The notes: generated from the sequence alone by a model not told the origin. DNA of 25,404 nucleotides from Gracilaria vermiculophylla (GCA_019155205.2 JAHNZQ020000079.1:960522-985925); one strand, 5' to 3'; counted from the first letter of the stretch, positions 1 through 8,737 are shown. Numbers and translations are program-made.

Positions 1-1348
1 CTGGGTGACCACACCAGACCAGTACTGTTCGGAAGCATCCGTAAAGATACATACGACCCATTCATCTTTCGGAAACGACAGTCTTACAGTGTTACGGAGA
101 CTCTCTTGTACGTCCTTGAACGCAGTCTCATGGTGCTGTCCCCAAGAGAGACTACGAAGCTGAACACGCTTCAAGAGACTCTTCTTTCGCTTTCCGACTT
201 TGGCATATGCCTGTTCCAGCAGGTCTGTCAAGGGCTTCATCCGTGCGACCAAATCTGGTATGCCATTACCCATCCACCTACAGCAGTGTACAAACTGACA
301 AAGTTCAGCTGCCGTCTGGAGCAATTGTAAATCTCGGAATGCCTCAATGCGCGTCGGATCCATGCGGTAACCGTTTTCGTCAATGATACGGCCACACCAG
401 CGAATTTCCTTCTTGAAAAAGCTAGACTTTCTTGCCGAGACGTACAGTCCTTTCTCATGACATACCTTAAGGAATTCTGCAACTACCTCCATCAATGATT
501 CTTCATCTTCGTCGTGGAGTGCAAAATCATCAATCCAAAGCTTCAAAGACGGCTTCATATGTTCAAATAGTGGGTATATCGATCCCTGAAAATGTGGAAC
601 TGCATTAGTCATACCCATAAGCACTCTGCGTGATGAGTATACGCCATTTGACGTTACAAATGAGCACTTAAAATACGAGTCCTCATGCAAAGGAAGCTGC
701 CAGTATCCTGATACTAAGTCGATTGACGCAAAGACTGTGGATCCCGCAAAATCTTGCATCTCTACTTCCAAGTTAGGCTTCAGCCATGCAATCTTTTTTT
801 GTAGCTGCATTCAGTGGCCTGAGGTCTATGGTAAGCCTGAAATTCACCCTTCCTTTCTTTGGTACAACTAAAGGCGCACATTGCCATTCTGCACATGGGT
901 TAAGAACGATGAACCCCATATCTACCAGCTTGTTTAAAAAAGCATCCATGTACTTTCTATGCGGTGTCGCGTAACCCCTGACCTTCACCTTAACTGGTTT
1001 CTGCCCTTCGTTGATGTTCACACGTAAGGGCAGTACTTTGGCGGGAGGGGTCTTTCCAAGACGTAAGCGAAAAACAAGCCTGTACTTCTTGAATAGTCGG
1101 TGCAACTGCTGACAGCCCGTGTTGGACATCCCATTGGCCCTGGCATCTTCAACAAGGCCTGCAAGAGCTGCGTCCAAATACTTTGGGTCATCTTCACCAA
1201 GATCAATATAGATGTCGTCATCGGAGAGTTCTTCATCCGCAACGTTACCAACGCTGTGATATATCGAAGTGTCGGTAGACAGTAGAGACGCTATCTTCGA
1301 CTCTTTACCCACATTCTCTTCTTGTGGATGCAAACTTACGTCAATATC
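1..1348 (-). CDS. Reverse transcriptase-RNase H region of the Ty3/gypsy element (partial)
   Basis: Directly after the TGA that ends gag-protease the same frame continues to 773 and carries the RT entry motif F-R-L-T-I-D-L-R-P-L-N (about 840). At the T7 run (794-800) homology passes to another minus-strand frame, open without a stop down to base 1. That frame holds F-A-S-I-D-L-V-S-G-Y-W-Q (first catalytic Asp, about 725), the active site L-W-I-D-D-F (codons 526-537), W-C-G-R-I-I, and the start of RNase H with F-T-D-A-S near base 35. No independent ATG is evident, so expression would need readthrough or recoding, or the copy is inactive. The rest of RNase H and integrase lie beyond the window. 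The two breaks could also be sequencing errors. Confidence 0.82.
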
Positions 1349-2695
1349 TCACTGCAATCTTGTGGCTGCTGCCTTAAGATGCTCAAGATTATTTAGACCC
1401 AAAGTATCCAAGGTTTGCCATCCGAAAATGACATAGTCACAAGTAACGTCCATAATCCGCCACGTAGAGTTCCTTATTCGAAGTCGGCTCCCATGTCGGA
1501 TCCCGAGCTCAACATCAGCGACACAAATGCTACGCGCTGCTATAGACGGAGCCTTGTTGTCAAAACTGTTGTAATACTCTGTCGGATTCAGTTCCTTAAC
1601 ATCCCGAACGCAGTTCTTTTGCTTCAGTCGTTTAAAAATTGCTGTCGGAATGCAGTTGACCGCTGCTCCTTGATCAGTGAGAAGAGTCACATCCAATGTC
1701 CCCCTCTGACCAATGAAGGTTGCATCAAACATGACAGAACTGAGAGCCATACCAAGAGATTGCAACGTCTTGATCGTTTTCTTCTTCTCTTTCTGTTCCT
1801 TTCGGATCTGCGCAAATATTTCTTTCTTCTTCTCTGTAGAAGTCTTCTTGCAGTACTTGAGCTTGTGCCTCTCTCCAGGACATGTCTCCTTGTTCCCGCA
1901 AAATGGAAGCATACGCGGACGTTTTAAGTCCTCGTCACTCGTGCTTCCCTTCTTTGCGTCGGAATCAAGATGCCGCTTCTTGGAACTCGTACGGTTAGCA
2001 CTCAGTGGTAGGATGTCCGAAGCATCACCACCCAAACCAGAACGCGTACTTCCTGTCCGGGCTTGTTCAATTATTTGCGCTTCGTCGGCTAGTCGTCTAG
2101 CATAAACGCGAAAATCACTCTTGTGACTCTTTGTCTTACACTCCATACGGATGATCTCCTCCATATGATTCAACAGCTTACGGGGCTGCGTGCGCTCACG
2201 AATATGACAAATTGCAATTTCCGGGCACTCGTGAATGGCTTCAGTGTATCCCGCTTTGCGCAATGCTTCCTTATAGTCCACGATTAGTTGCCATACACGA
2301 TTCTTGGCGTCAGAAAGCTTCATGTTCATGCGTACATTTGCGACATTTTGTTCCCATTCAGTCATGCGTAACTTCTTAAAATCCAGCTTTGAATGTTTCT
2401 CGAGACACTTTTTGAGCATGTATTCGGTTATGTCTTCAACTTTCTCCGCATAGAGATACTCGCCATCGATCAGTATTTCAAGAACAGTCTGAGTTATGGA
2501 TGCTTTGTACGACGTAGGAGTGATCTGAACATTAGGATCCTTGTTTTTTTCACTAAATTTCATCTCATAAATCTGTCGTTCTTTCAGAAAAGGCGATATA
2601 GATGGGACATCGATATGCTGCAGAAAAGGAGCTTCGAGACCGACAATCGTTGTCTGGGGAACAGTTGCATGATCCGTATTTTCTACTTCATCCAT
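1349..2695 (-). CDS. Gag-protease polyprotein of the Ty3/gypsy element
   Basis: This 448-residue frame starts at an ATG in a strong context (GCAACCATGG at 2695). The open frame extends further upstream but only to non-ATG codons. Residues 1-260 look like a gag capsid region without a family I can name. Residues 266-282 form a zinc-knuckle-like C-x5-C-x4-H-x4-C, with the first spacing longer than the canonical x2. A Lys/Glu-rich stretch follows (285-307). The retropepsin-like domain starts near 325: catalytic motif T-D-Q-G-A at 340-344 (D341, where DSG/DTG is usual) and the flap-distal I-F-G-W-Q-T-L at 423-429, equivalent to the ILG motif. The frame ends in TGA at 1349-1351, and the same frame stays open beyond it into RT. 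The product would assemble the particle and process the polyprotein in the cytoplasm. Confidence 0.8.
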   Translation of the reverse strand: MDEVENTDHATVPQTTIVGLEAPFLQHIDVPSISPFLKERQIYEMKFSEKNKDPNVQITPTSYKASITQTVLEILIDGEYLYAEKVEDITEYMLKKCLEKHSKLDFKKLRMTEWEQNVANVRMNMKLSDAKNRVWQLIVDYKEALRKAGYTEAIHECPEIAICHIRERTQPRKLLNHMEEIIRMECKTKSHKSDFRVYARRLADEAQIIEQARTGSTRSGLGGDASDILPLSANRTSSKKRHLDSDAKKGSTSDEDLKRPRMLPFCGNKETCPGERHKLKYCKKTSTEKKKEIFAQIRKEQKEKKKTIKTLQSLGMALSSVMFDATFIGQRGTLDVTLLTDQGAAVNCIPTAIFKRLKQKNCVRDVKELNPTEYYNSFDNKAPSIAARSICVADVELGIRHGSRLRIRNSTWRIMDVTCDYVIFGWQTLDTLGLNNLEHLKAAATRLQ

Positions 2696-2788
2696 GGTTG
2701 CCAGAATTGTCGTGAGCTGCGAGCACGACCTGTTTGTTCGCGAAAAGTAATTACTGTGCCAAATCACGCTCTCGCCGAGACAAAGACC

Positions 2789-2842
2789 GGCACCCCTGGG
2801 AAGTTGCCTTCCCCTCCTTCGATCATTCTACGATCGGGTGCC
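2789..2842 (-). promoter_or_regulatory. Possible three-way-junction RNA in the leader of the gypsy element
   Basis: Read on the minus strand this part of the untranslated leader can pair as an outer stem (GGCACC 2789-2794 with GGTGCC 2837-2842) enclosing two hairpins: CGATC/GATCG (2820-2824 with 2832-2836, 7-nt loop) and GGGAAG/CTTCCC (2798-2803 with 2808-2813) closed by the loop GCAA in the sense RNA, a GNRA tetraloop. It lies about 95-147 nt upstream of the gag ATG. Packaging, dimerisation or translation control are possible roles by analogy with other retroelement leaders, but none is shown. Confidence 0.4.
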
Positions 2843-3082
2843 TTTTATTTTCTCGACTTTCTAATTTGACTCGAGCAAATTAGCCCAAGATATCTTGCCG
2901 ACGACGGCGCGCTAAATGTTGAGTACCACTCTTAATTAGAGCTTTGACTTCTATTGTCACAGAGGCTTCAAATATCCTTTAAAGATTTGAGCAAACTAAA
3001 TAATATTATCCGAAACATCGCCAGAGCACTTGATAAAACCCGCTAAGAACTGGCAGGACCTAAGGAAGAAGCCCAGAAAAAT

Positions 3083-3823
3083 ATGTCATCCCTAAAAACA
3101 TCCCCTACGCTTCTTGCTAATTCTCGTATTTCGTTCAATTCAGTGAAACGTTATAAGCTAGAAACCTTTTTCGAAAAGCAAAACATCAACAGCTGCACTA
3201 TCCATGTGCACAACTATCTTCAAGGCGTTGCAGATGACAAAGCTCTTTGAAATGCTTTGCGCTATGTTCATGGCTCCGCTTACAAGTGGTATCTCAGCCA
3301 AGCACAAAATAAAAATCATATACACACGTAAGATGAACTGTGTGATAAATTGAAAAATGCGCTTCACTGCAGTCAACAAAGATTAGATTGCCAAAGATAA
3401 GTTGAGAAAATGGGAACAGTAGAAAGATATGCACCAAAATTATGAAGAGTTCTTTAAAAAAGTCTTTGATATCCATAAAATAAGTATGGAGGAACAATTA
3501 CACCGTTGAACGAGAGATCTGAGAAGATATGTTTGAAGCAAGGCATGCACAAATGTGTACCATACGCCCACGGAAGCAGTTCAAGGCGCCAAAAGAGTTT
3601 TTTCAGCATACCGCGGAAGATATTAGGCGAGTTTTGGCAGGCAGGTCCGTAGCTCAAGATGAAAACAAAGTTTGGTGCCCATGAATACAAGCAAGAAAAA
3701 ATTAAAGAAGGCGACCAGAGGAGAATGAGAAAAATGCCAGAAAAAAGGCACTGTTTTCTTTGCAGTCAGTCTGAACGTGTGGCTCCCGGCCCTTGCTTCC
3801 CGAAAAAATTTCGACAGAAGTGA
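3083..3823 (+). pseudogene. gag remnant of the chromovirus
   Basis: An ATG at 3083 opens a frame that can be followed for 247 codons to a TGA at 3823, interrupted by many stops, the first in the codon after A-L near residue 55. A patch with S-A-Y-K-W-Y-L (about residues 66-72) resembles the gag core of chromoviruses, where A-x-x-W-[WY] is common. In the same frame, 3752-3796 encodes C-F-L-C followed by S-Q-S-E-R and a later Cys: a broken CCHC zinc knuckle in which the His position is Arg and the last spacing is one residue long. It would have been the nucleic-acid-binding end of Gag. It cannot make a full protein now. Confidence 0.6.
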
Positions 3824-4100
3824 CTGTGACAACAACAACATAGTCAGTACCGAGCAACTGTAGAACCAAATACAGTAACCACGTGCAATAGCAAAGTAAA
3901 CCATGGAAAGATACAAGAAGAATGAGAACCAACGAACGAAGCCTCATCAAATACAGCCATAAACTCAAGAAGCCAACAAATCTGCCGAACCATCGATATC
4001 CATGAAAAAAAGGACCGGAAATCAACCTTGATTTCTTACTTCACGTTTAGTGTCACCATTTGAAACACCATCGCCAATATTATTATTGCCCAAAGTCAAA

Positions 4101-4330
4101 CTCTATGGAACATCATGTATCGCTCTCTTAGACGACAGATATGCAATAAACTACATAAAACAAGCGTTTTGCAAAAACTGAGGCTTTCCACTGTCAAGAT
4201 AAACTTCAAAGCAGAAATGGACAACGGTTCTATTATTTTTTCGCAAAACATGAGACCCGATGCAGTTATTGTCGAAGTAAAGATTCATCGCGAACAAAGA
4301 CGCTTCGTACTATGCACTCTACATAGATAA
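4101..4330 (+). pseudogene. protease remnant of the chromovirus
   Basis: The translation from 4101 reads L-Y-G-T-S-C-I-A-L-L-D-D-R-Y-A-I-N-Y-I, aligning with the retropepsin start of chromoviruses (G-x-x-V-x-A-L-[LV]-D-S-G-A-x-x-N-F-I). The catalytic Asp is present at 4131-4133, but the following Ser-Gly is replaced by Asp-Arg. The frame is lost to stops soon after. A 71-codon open frame in another phase (4115-4330) overlaps this and has no similarity of its own that I recognise. Confidence 0.5.
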
Positions 4331-4789
4331 AACGTCAGTTAGGAAAACAAAACCGATTTTTAGTCACATCTTTGTTGTTAGCCATACTACCATTAAAATA
4401 ACATTTTTTGTGGAAGACATCGTCATAAACGTTTAAGCAAACTTTAAGAAAACGGAAAACTTAATATCGATGCGTTACATTTCAAAAGCGATAAGAAACA
4501 ACTACCGGTATTTGCAGTTTTTTCCCCAACCACTGGAATAGAAAATCAATGTAGTCCTCGGAAACTCTCCTCCAAAACTACAAATAGAAGAGTAACAAGA
4601 TTTTTTCCCAGAAATAGTATCCAAAGAATATCACACTCTCATATACATTATTTTGAATTGAACTCGTACCTGACGCAGCACCACAAAAGAACGGATTTTA
4701 CCAAATGATAGAAGAATGAAAAGAAATCCAAGGCGGACTGATATAACGTAAGAAACAAGTTTTTATTCGTCCTCGTCTACATCCATGGA

Positions 4790-5190
4790 GAGAGAGTATT
4801 CTTTCCGTGACAAAACAAGATGGCCAGATGAGACTATGCATAGAAAACAGAGGTTAAAAAAAGAAAACTGTCTAAAACAATTACACTATACCCCGGATTC
4901 ACGAAATCTTTGATAAAGGAAAAGAATTTCACGTGTACAAGATGATTGGTCTAAGATTTGAATACCACCAAATACGACTGTCGGAAGATGCCATAGCCTT
5001 AACTACTTTCAGGAGCCGATACGGCCATTTCGAATTTTTCTTTCTTTTCGAATAACAAATGCCCCAGCATCGTTCATGAGTCTTATAAACAGTGATATTG
5101 AACAACATTTAAAATTTTTTGCACTTGTGTACGTAGATTATATTTTTATATGTAGAAAGGCTACTGAAAAATAATTGAAACATATACAAA
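4790..5190 (+). pseudogene. reverse transcriptase remnant of the chromovirus
   Basis: Readable RT landmarks in order: V-T-K-Q-D-G-Q-M-R-L-C-I (from 4807), P-R-I-H-E-I-F-D-K near 4900, E-Y-H-Q-I-R-L-S-E-D near 4965-4995, T-F-R-S-R-Y-G-H-F-E-F near 5005-5040, and the active-site strand L-V-Y-V-D-Y-I-F-I (5124-5150). The catalytic Y-x-D-D has become Y-V-D-Y, so the second essential aspartate is gone. The D in the usual S-K-I-D-L-R position also appears altered (M-I-G-L-R). Frames change between blocks. This copy cannot encode an active polymerase. Confidence 0.75.
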
Positions 5191-5339
5191 CTGTATATGA
5201 AAAACCTCAAACAAATAAGCTGCATGGAGAGCTTTTAAAAATACAACGTTTGCGCAACAATGTAGAGTATCTGAGACATTCTATGAGGGCAAAAGGTACA
5301 TAGGTTGAGAAAAAAAGTGTAATAGCCATCACAAATTGG

Positions 5340-5998
5340 GAGACAGCAAGAAACAAAAGGGATATACAAGCATTTCTACGACTGATGAACTACTACAGAA
5401 GATTTATCCGAAAATACTACTGCATTTACCAGCCTCTGACTAGACTATGCGACAGGAATCCTTTCAATGGATACAAATAGAAAAAGTGGTATTTGAAAAA
5501 ATAAAAATCATGATATAACGGACAACCGTTCAACGCCATTATGATACGATTTTACGGGTTATGGATACACATGATGCATCACAGTATGTATTTGGTGTGC
5601 TTATGAAACAAATGACAAATTCAGTATTGCGATCTGTCGCATTTCTTTCGAGAGCTTGGAATTCGGCTGAACAATATTACGCTGCACACGAGAGAGAGGT
5701 TTTAAAATCGATCGATGCATTCTAAATGTGAAGAGCATATTTGTTTGGACAAGAGTTCGTAGTATGTAGGGATCATTTCCCTCTGTAGTGTTTCGGAACC
5801 CAGTTAAATCTCTCACAACGACAGGTGGGATGGTCGAAAATAATTATTGCGTTCAAATTTAAATTCAAAACGATCGAGGAGAACTTGAACCATGTAGCAT
5901 ATGCAATTTTGTGCTATTATGCAGGAACGTAAGTCAAATATGTGGCCAACAGATCTCTTTTGGAGGAGAACGATCAAATTACGACACTATGAAACTTA
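5340..5998 (+). pseudogene. connection and RNase H remnant of the chromovirus
   Basis: The RT connection is visible as F-L-R-L-M-N-Y-Y-R-R-F-I-R-K (5370-5415) followed by P-L-T-R-L-C (5440). The RNase H patch runs D-A-S-Q-Y-V-F-G-V-L (from 5573), V-A-F-L-S-R-A-W-N-S-A-E-Q (about 5635) and H-E-R-E-V-L (about 5690). After a stop the sequence continues as Y-L-F-G-Q-E-F-V-V-C-R-D-H near 5740, then L-N-L-S-Q-R-Q and N-L-N-H-V-A-Y-A in a shifted frame, corresponding to the segment before integrase. The reading stops at the left TA of the Tc1-like element. Confidence 0.75.
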
Positions 5999-6020
5999 CA
6001 GTGCGTTTCAAAAACATATT
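5999..6020 (+). repeat. left outer terminal inverted repeat of the Tc1-like element
   Basis: Starts CAGTGC and contains the shared core GTTTCAAAAACATAT at 6005-6019. It pairs with the right end at 7255-7276. A second, slightly diverged core lies 80 bp inward (6085-6100). Confidence 0.8.
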
Positions 6021-6124
6021 ACCCCTCAAAAGTGCGCCAAAACTGTACTGTAGACTAGATTTTGCACATCGTCTAGGTAGAATCGTTTCAAAAAGATATG
6101 TACACCGTCTTCTTTATAATAAAA

Positions 6125-7121
6125 ATGGCTCGACGCCCGCCACTTTTCAAGCATGAACAGCTTCAAATCGTTAAGTTAAACGCCAAGAAACATTCCTACA
6201 GTGCTATCGCTAAAAAATTAAAGCGTTCTAGGGTCACAATTGCTACTTTTCTATAAAACCCGACTCTATAGTGCTTAAAATCATCTTCTGGACGCCCAGA
6301 GAAGCTCAGACCAGTAGATAAGAGAGGTACTAAAAAGAGAGCTGTGCAAAGGAAAAGTATCGTGCAAAACAATTAGAATTAATCTTAATCTCAACGTTTC
6401 TAAATCAAATATATGGAGGCAGATAAACAGCACAAACTTATTAAAATATAAAAAAATGAAAAACACTTTCTTTCTTCAAGACCATCACAAGCCCAAGAGA
6501 ATTGTCAGGTGTGCTGGAAAAGCCTAATGGAGAAAAAAATGGGAAAATATTATTCTTAATGATGAAAAAAAGTTCAATTTGGACGGACCAGATTGCTATA
6601 AATTTTATTGGCACGATCTTCGTAAACAACGTCATGCATTTTATACCAGGCATTCAGGTGGAGGCTCTGTAATGGTTTGGGTAGGTATTTCTAAAAAAGG
6701 CTTGACGGAAACCGCCTTCATTGAAACAAACATGAGTGCGTAAAAATATCAAGAAGTTCTATAAAGTTATTTTCTACTGCTTGGTTTATGTTTTCATGAA
6801 GAAATTTTCTTTTTTCAACAGGATACTGCGCCTGTACACACTTCATCTTTAATCAAAAAATGGCTACAGGAGTCTGAAGTATCTGTTCTAGAGTTACCGG
6901 CGCGCGAACCAGATTTTAACCCAATTGAAAACGTTTGAAGACTGCTGGCGAGGATGGTTTATGCGCATGGAAGGCATTTTTAGACAGTTTTTGAACTCAA
7001 AAACTGTATTAAAAATTGCTGGAAATCTATAACAGTTTCAACTGTGGAAAAGTACATCAATTCGATACCAAAACGTTTCATTAGCGTTAAACATCAAAAA
7101 GAATGCAAAATAAACTATTGA
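6125..7121 (+). pseudogene. Tc1-type DD34E transposase, broken
   Basis: An ATG at 6125 starts M-A-R-R-P-P-L-F-K followed by a helix-turn-helix-like region (A-I-A-K-K-L-K-R-S) that hits a stop near 6255. The catalytic core is readable in one frame: first Asp in L-N-D-E-K-K-F-N-L-D-G (codon 6561), G-G-G-S-V-M-V-W near 6660, second Asp in Q-Q-D-T-A-P-V-H-T (codon 6822), and Glu in D-F-N-P-I-E-N-V (codon 6927). The last two are separated by exactly 34 residues, the DD34E signature of Tc1. A TGA stands where W is expected after E-N-V, and other stops and a frameshift occur. All three catalytic residues remain, but the gene cannot be translated whole. It encoded the cut-and-paste enzyme for the flanking repeats. 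Confidence 0.85.
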
Positions 7122-7254
7122 GCGTCGCGCAGTAAAATTTGTTATTGCTGATCATATGTTTTTGAAACGGTTTTTTGACTTTACTTTTTTCTGAAACCTA
7201 CTTTTGTAGGCGTACAGTATACATTCGGTAGTTTTTTGAGATTTCACAGCATGT

Positions 7255-7276
7255 CGTATGTTTTTGAAACAGTCTG
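7255..7276 (-). repeat. right outer terminal inverted repeat of the Tc1-like element
   Basis: Read on the minus strand it begins CAGACT followed by the core GTTTCAAAAACATACG. A second core copy lies 102 bp inward at 7153-7168. Differences from the left end fall at bases 4-6 and in the tail. Confidence 0.8.
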
Positions 7277-7466
7277 TATACTCGTTACTCAAACTACTTT
7301 TTTCAGAACACCAAGAACCATTGAAAATCGGATACAAAAACGACAAGATTTTTCGTAGTGTTTAGAAAAGTGCAAAACTTTCGTATGTTAAGAGACGTTC
7401 TTGGCTCCTTCGTTCAGAAAATATTTGCATACCCTCTAGACCAACTCGCCAGAAATTCTACAAGAG

Positions 7467-8579
7467 AAGCATGACGTACAAAACTCTGGACACATGGAAC
7501 TGCAAAAGACGTACAATAGAATGAAAACCTTTTGATAATGGAAGACTCTCAAAACGTACGAGTAGAGATATACAAAATCATGTATACGTTGTCTATAAAC
7601 AAAACCAGCCACGACCCAAGAAATGGGATTCCTACAACCGTTGCGTCCACCAAACAACAAATGGACCCAGTTAAGTATGACTTTAATAATACTATTGATA
7701 GTTAAAAAAATGGACATAGTGCAGTTTTCGTTGTTGTGGTTCGCGTTTCGAAAATAATAAGAATTATTCCAACTTCGAATAGTGTTACGGTTGTTGATTC
7801 GGCAAATCTTTTCTTGAAAGATATTCATCGGCACCACGGACTATCCTGTGTATTTGTTTAGGGTAGAGATCCCAACTTTCTCAGCCTGTTCTGGATTAAA
7901 ATTTCCATAAACCCTCCAAACATGTTTTCTCACTTCATCCACATATAGTCCATAGATAGACAGCCAAACAGAGATAGTCAATGAAAAGATTGAAAAGATG
8001 AGATGGTGTTTTGTAAATCATAATTAAAACAATTGGGATGCGCACCTTGTCGATTTTGACGTTGCTTACAACTTCTCGGTACACGCCACGACGAAACTTT
8101 CATCATTATTTCTCGATTATGACGACGTAACTCCATTAGTGCTCGCGCAAACCGTTGTGACCAAGAACCAAGCAGCAATAGACTTTTTGAAAAGTATAAC
8201 TGACGCGACGAAAACCGTCAAACTTTACATTATCAAAAGCAAGAAGTATTCAGAACTATATCATTTTAAGATTCTAAAATCACTTCACTTTCGCGTTGGT
8301 GACCGAATCATGCTGTCCACTAAAAACCTCAACGCAGACACAGATAGACGTAAAACAAAATCAGCTCCAAAGTACTACGGACCGCTTTCAATCATTGAAC
8401 AAGTCAGTCCTGTGAATTACCAATTGAAGATTGGCAGTCAACTGATAAAGCGTAGAATTCATGACGTGATTCAAGACATAGTACTAAGGAGATATCGCTA
8501 TCATACTGAGTTCAAGAGTACAGTAGCATCACCGAAACTAATCACAAAATCAGATAGCAAAAATATACGAAGTTGAGTC
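7467..8579 (+). pseudogene. integrase remnant of the chromovirus with GPY/F-type module
   Basis: The His-His-Cys-Cys zinc domain is visible as K-H-D-V-Q-N-S-G-H-M (His codon 7470) and later C-I-R-C (about 7585). It is followed by G-F-L-Q-P-L-R-P-P-N-N-K-W, which leads into the catalytic core. Core fragments appear as H-R-H-H-G-L with G-R-D-P-N-F (about 7825-7880), and N-N-W-D-A-H-L-V-D-F with A-Y-N-F-S-V-H in another frame (about 8030-8085). The C-terminal part lies in a 145-codon open frame starting at 8139: A-Q-T-V-V-T-K-N-Q-A-A, F-R-V-G-D-R-I-M-L-S-T-K-N-L, then K-Y-Y-G-P-L. That last block is the GPY/F-type module preceding chromodomains. The N-terminal two thirds are full of stops; the C-terminal frame is intact but lacks a core. 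Confidence 0.8.
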
Positions 8580-8737
8580 TATTGTAAAGCAACGCAGACA
8601 AAAAGGTCATGAGGAGTATCTCGTCAAATGGCTTGGGTATCCAAATCATAAACCACGTGGCTCACGAAATTCGAACTCAAGAACTCAAGAACCGGTTTGA
8701 GCTCCTCTCGCAGTATAGAAGCTCTTATCACATTTGA
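8563..8737 (+). pseudogene. chromodomain remnant at the integrase C-terminus
   Basis: One frame beyond the integrase open frame, the sequence from 8563 reads I-Y-E-V-E-S-I-V-K-Q-R-R, then E-Y-L-V-K-W-L-G-Y-P-N-H-K, the first two strands and aromatic site of a chromodomain. Another frame supplies T-T-W-L-T-K-F-E-L, equivalent to the usual N-T-W-E-P-x-x-N-L, and a third ends E-L-L-S-Q-Y-R-S-S before a TGA at 8735-8737. In chromoviruses this domain directs integration to marked chromatin. Two single-base-type frame changes break it here. Confidence 0.75.

Larger units (their letters stand above)
1..2870 (-). mobile_element. Ty3/gypsy LTR retrotransposon, 5' portion, well preserved
   Basis: The minus strand reads leader, gag, CCHC-like zinc knuckle, aspartic protease, reverse transcriptase and the beginning of RNase H, which is the Ty3/gypsy order. 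The element runs off the left edge, so integrase and the 3' LTR are not in the window. The RT style (a W-I-D-D active site followed by a long K/R-rich connection with W-C-G-R) resembles gypsy elements I know from oomycetes and some algae; that comparison is from memory. Only two breaks interrupt about 2.7 kb of coding sequence, an in-frame TGA at 1349-1351 and a frame change at the T7 run at 794-800, so insertion is probably recent. I could not fix the 5' LTR edge: no TG...CA repeat pair or primer-binding site is certain because the partner LTR is outside. The right limit near 2870 is approximate. Confidence 0.85.
5999..7276 (+). mobile_element. Tc1-family transposon, inactive, inserted in the chromovirus
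   Basis: The element begins CAG and ends CTG, and each end abuts a TA (5997-5998 and 7277-7278), the target duplicated by Tc1/mariner transposons. Its length of 1278 bp is normal for the family. The outermost inverted repeats match at 19 of 24 positions (core GTTTCAAAAACATA). A second copy of the core lies inside each end: outer/inner at 6005-6020 and 6085-6100 on the left, and at 7255-7270 and 7153-7168 inverted on the right. This is the IR/DR arrangement with long termini and paired transposase sites. The flanking chromovirus frames can be followed on both sides, so the insertion is younger than the chromovirus. Confidence 0.85.
3083..8737 (+). mobile_element. Decayed Ty3/gypsy chromovirus, interrupted by a Tc1-like element
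   Basis: Fragments in three plus-strand frames follow the order gag, protease, RT, RNase H, integrase, chromodomain. All contain stops and frameshifts. The integrase C-terminus carries a K-Y-Y-G-P-L block (GPY/F-type module) followed by a chromodomain, which together define the chromovirus branch of Ty3/gypsy elements. A 1.28-kb Tc1-like element sits between the RNase H and integrase parts. I compared 2870-3080 with 8740-9060 by eye for LTRs and found no convincing pair, so the outer limits given are those of coding remnants only. Confidence 0.85.

Noticed and set aside
2870..3080. 5' LTR of the chromovirus
   Set aside because: Compared by eye with 8740-9060; no shared repeat or clear primer-binding site was found.
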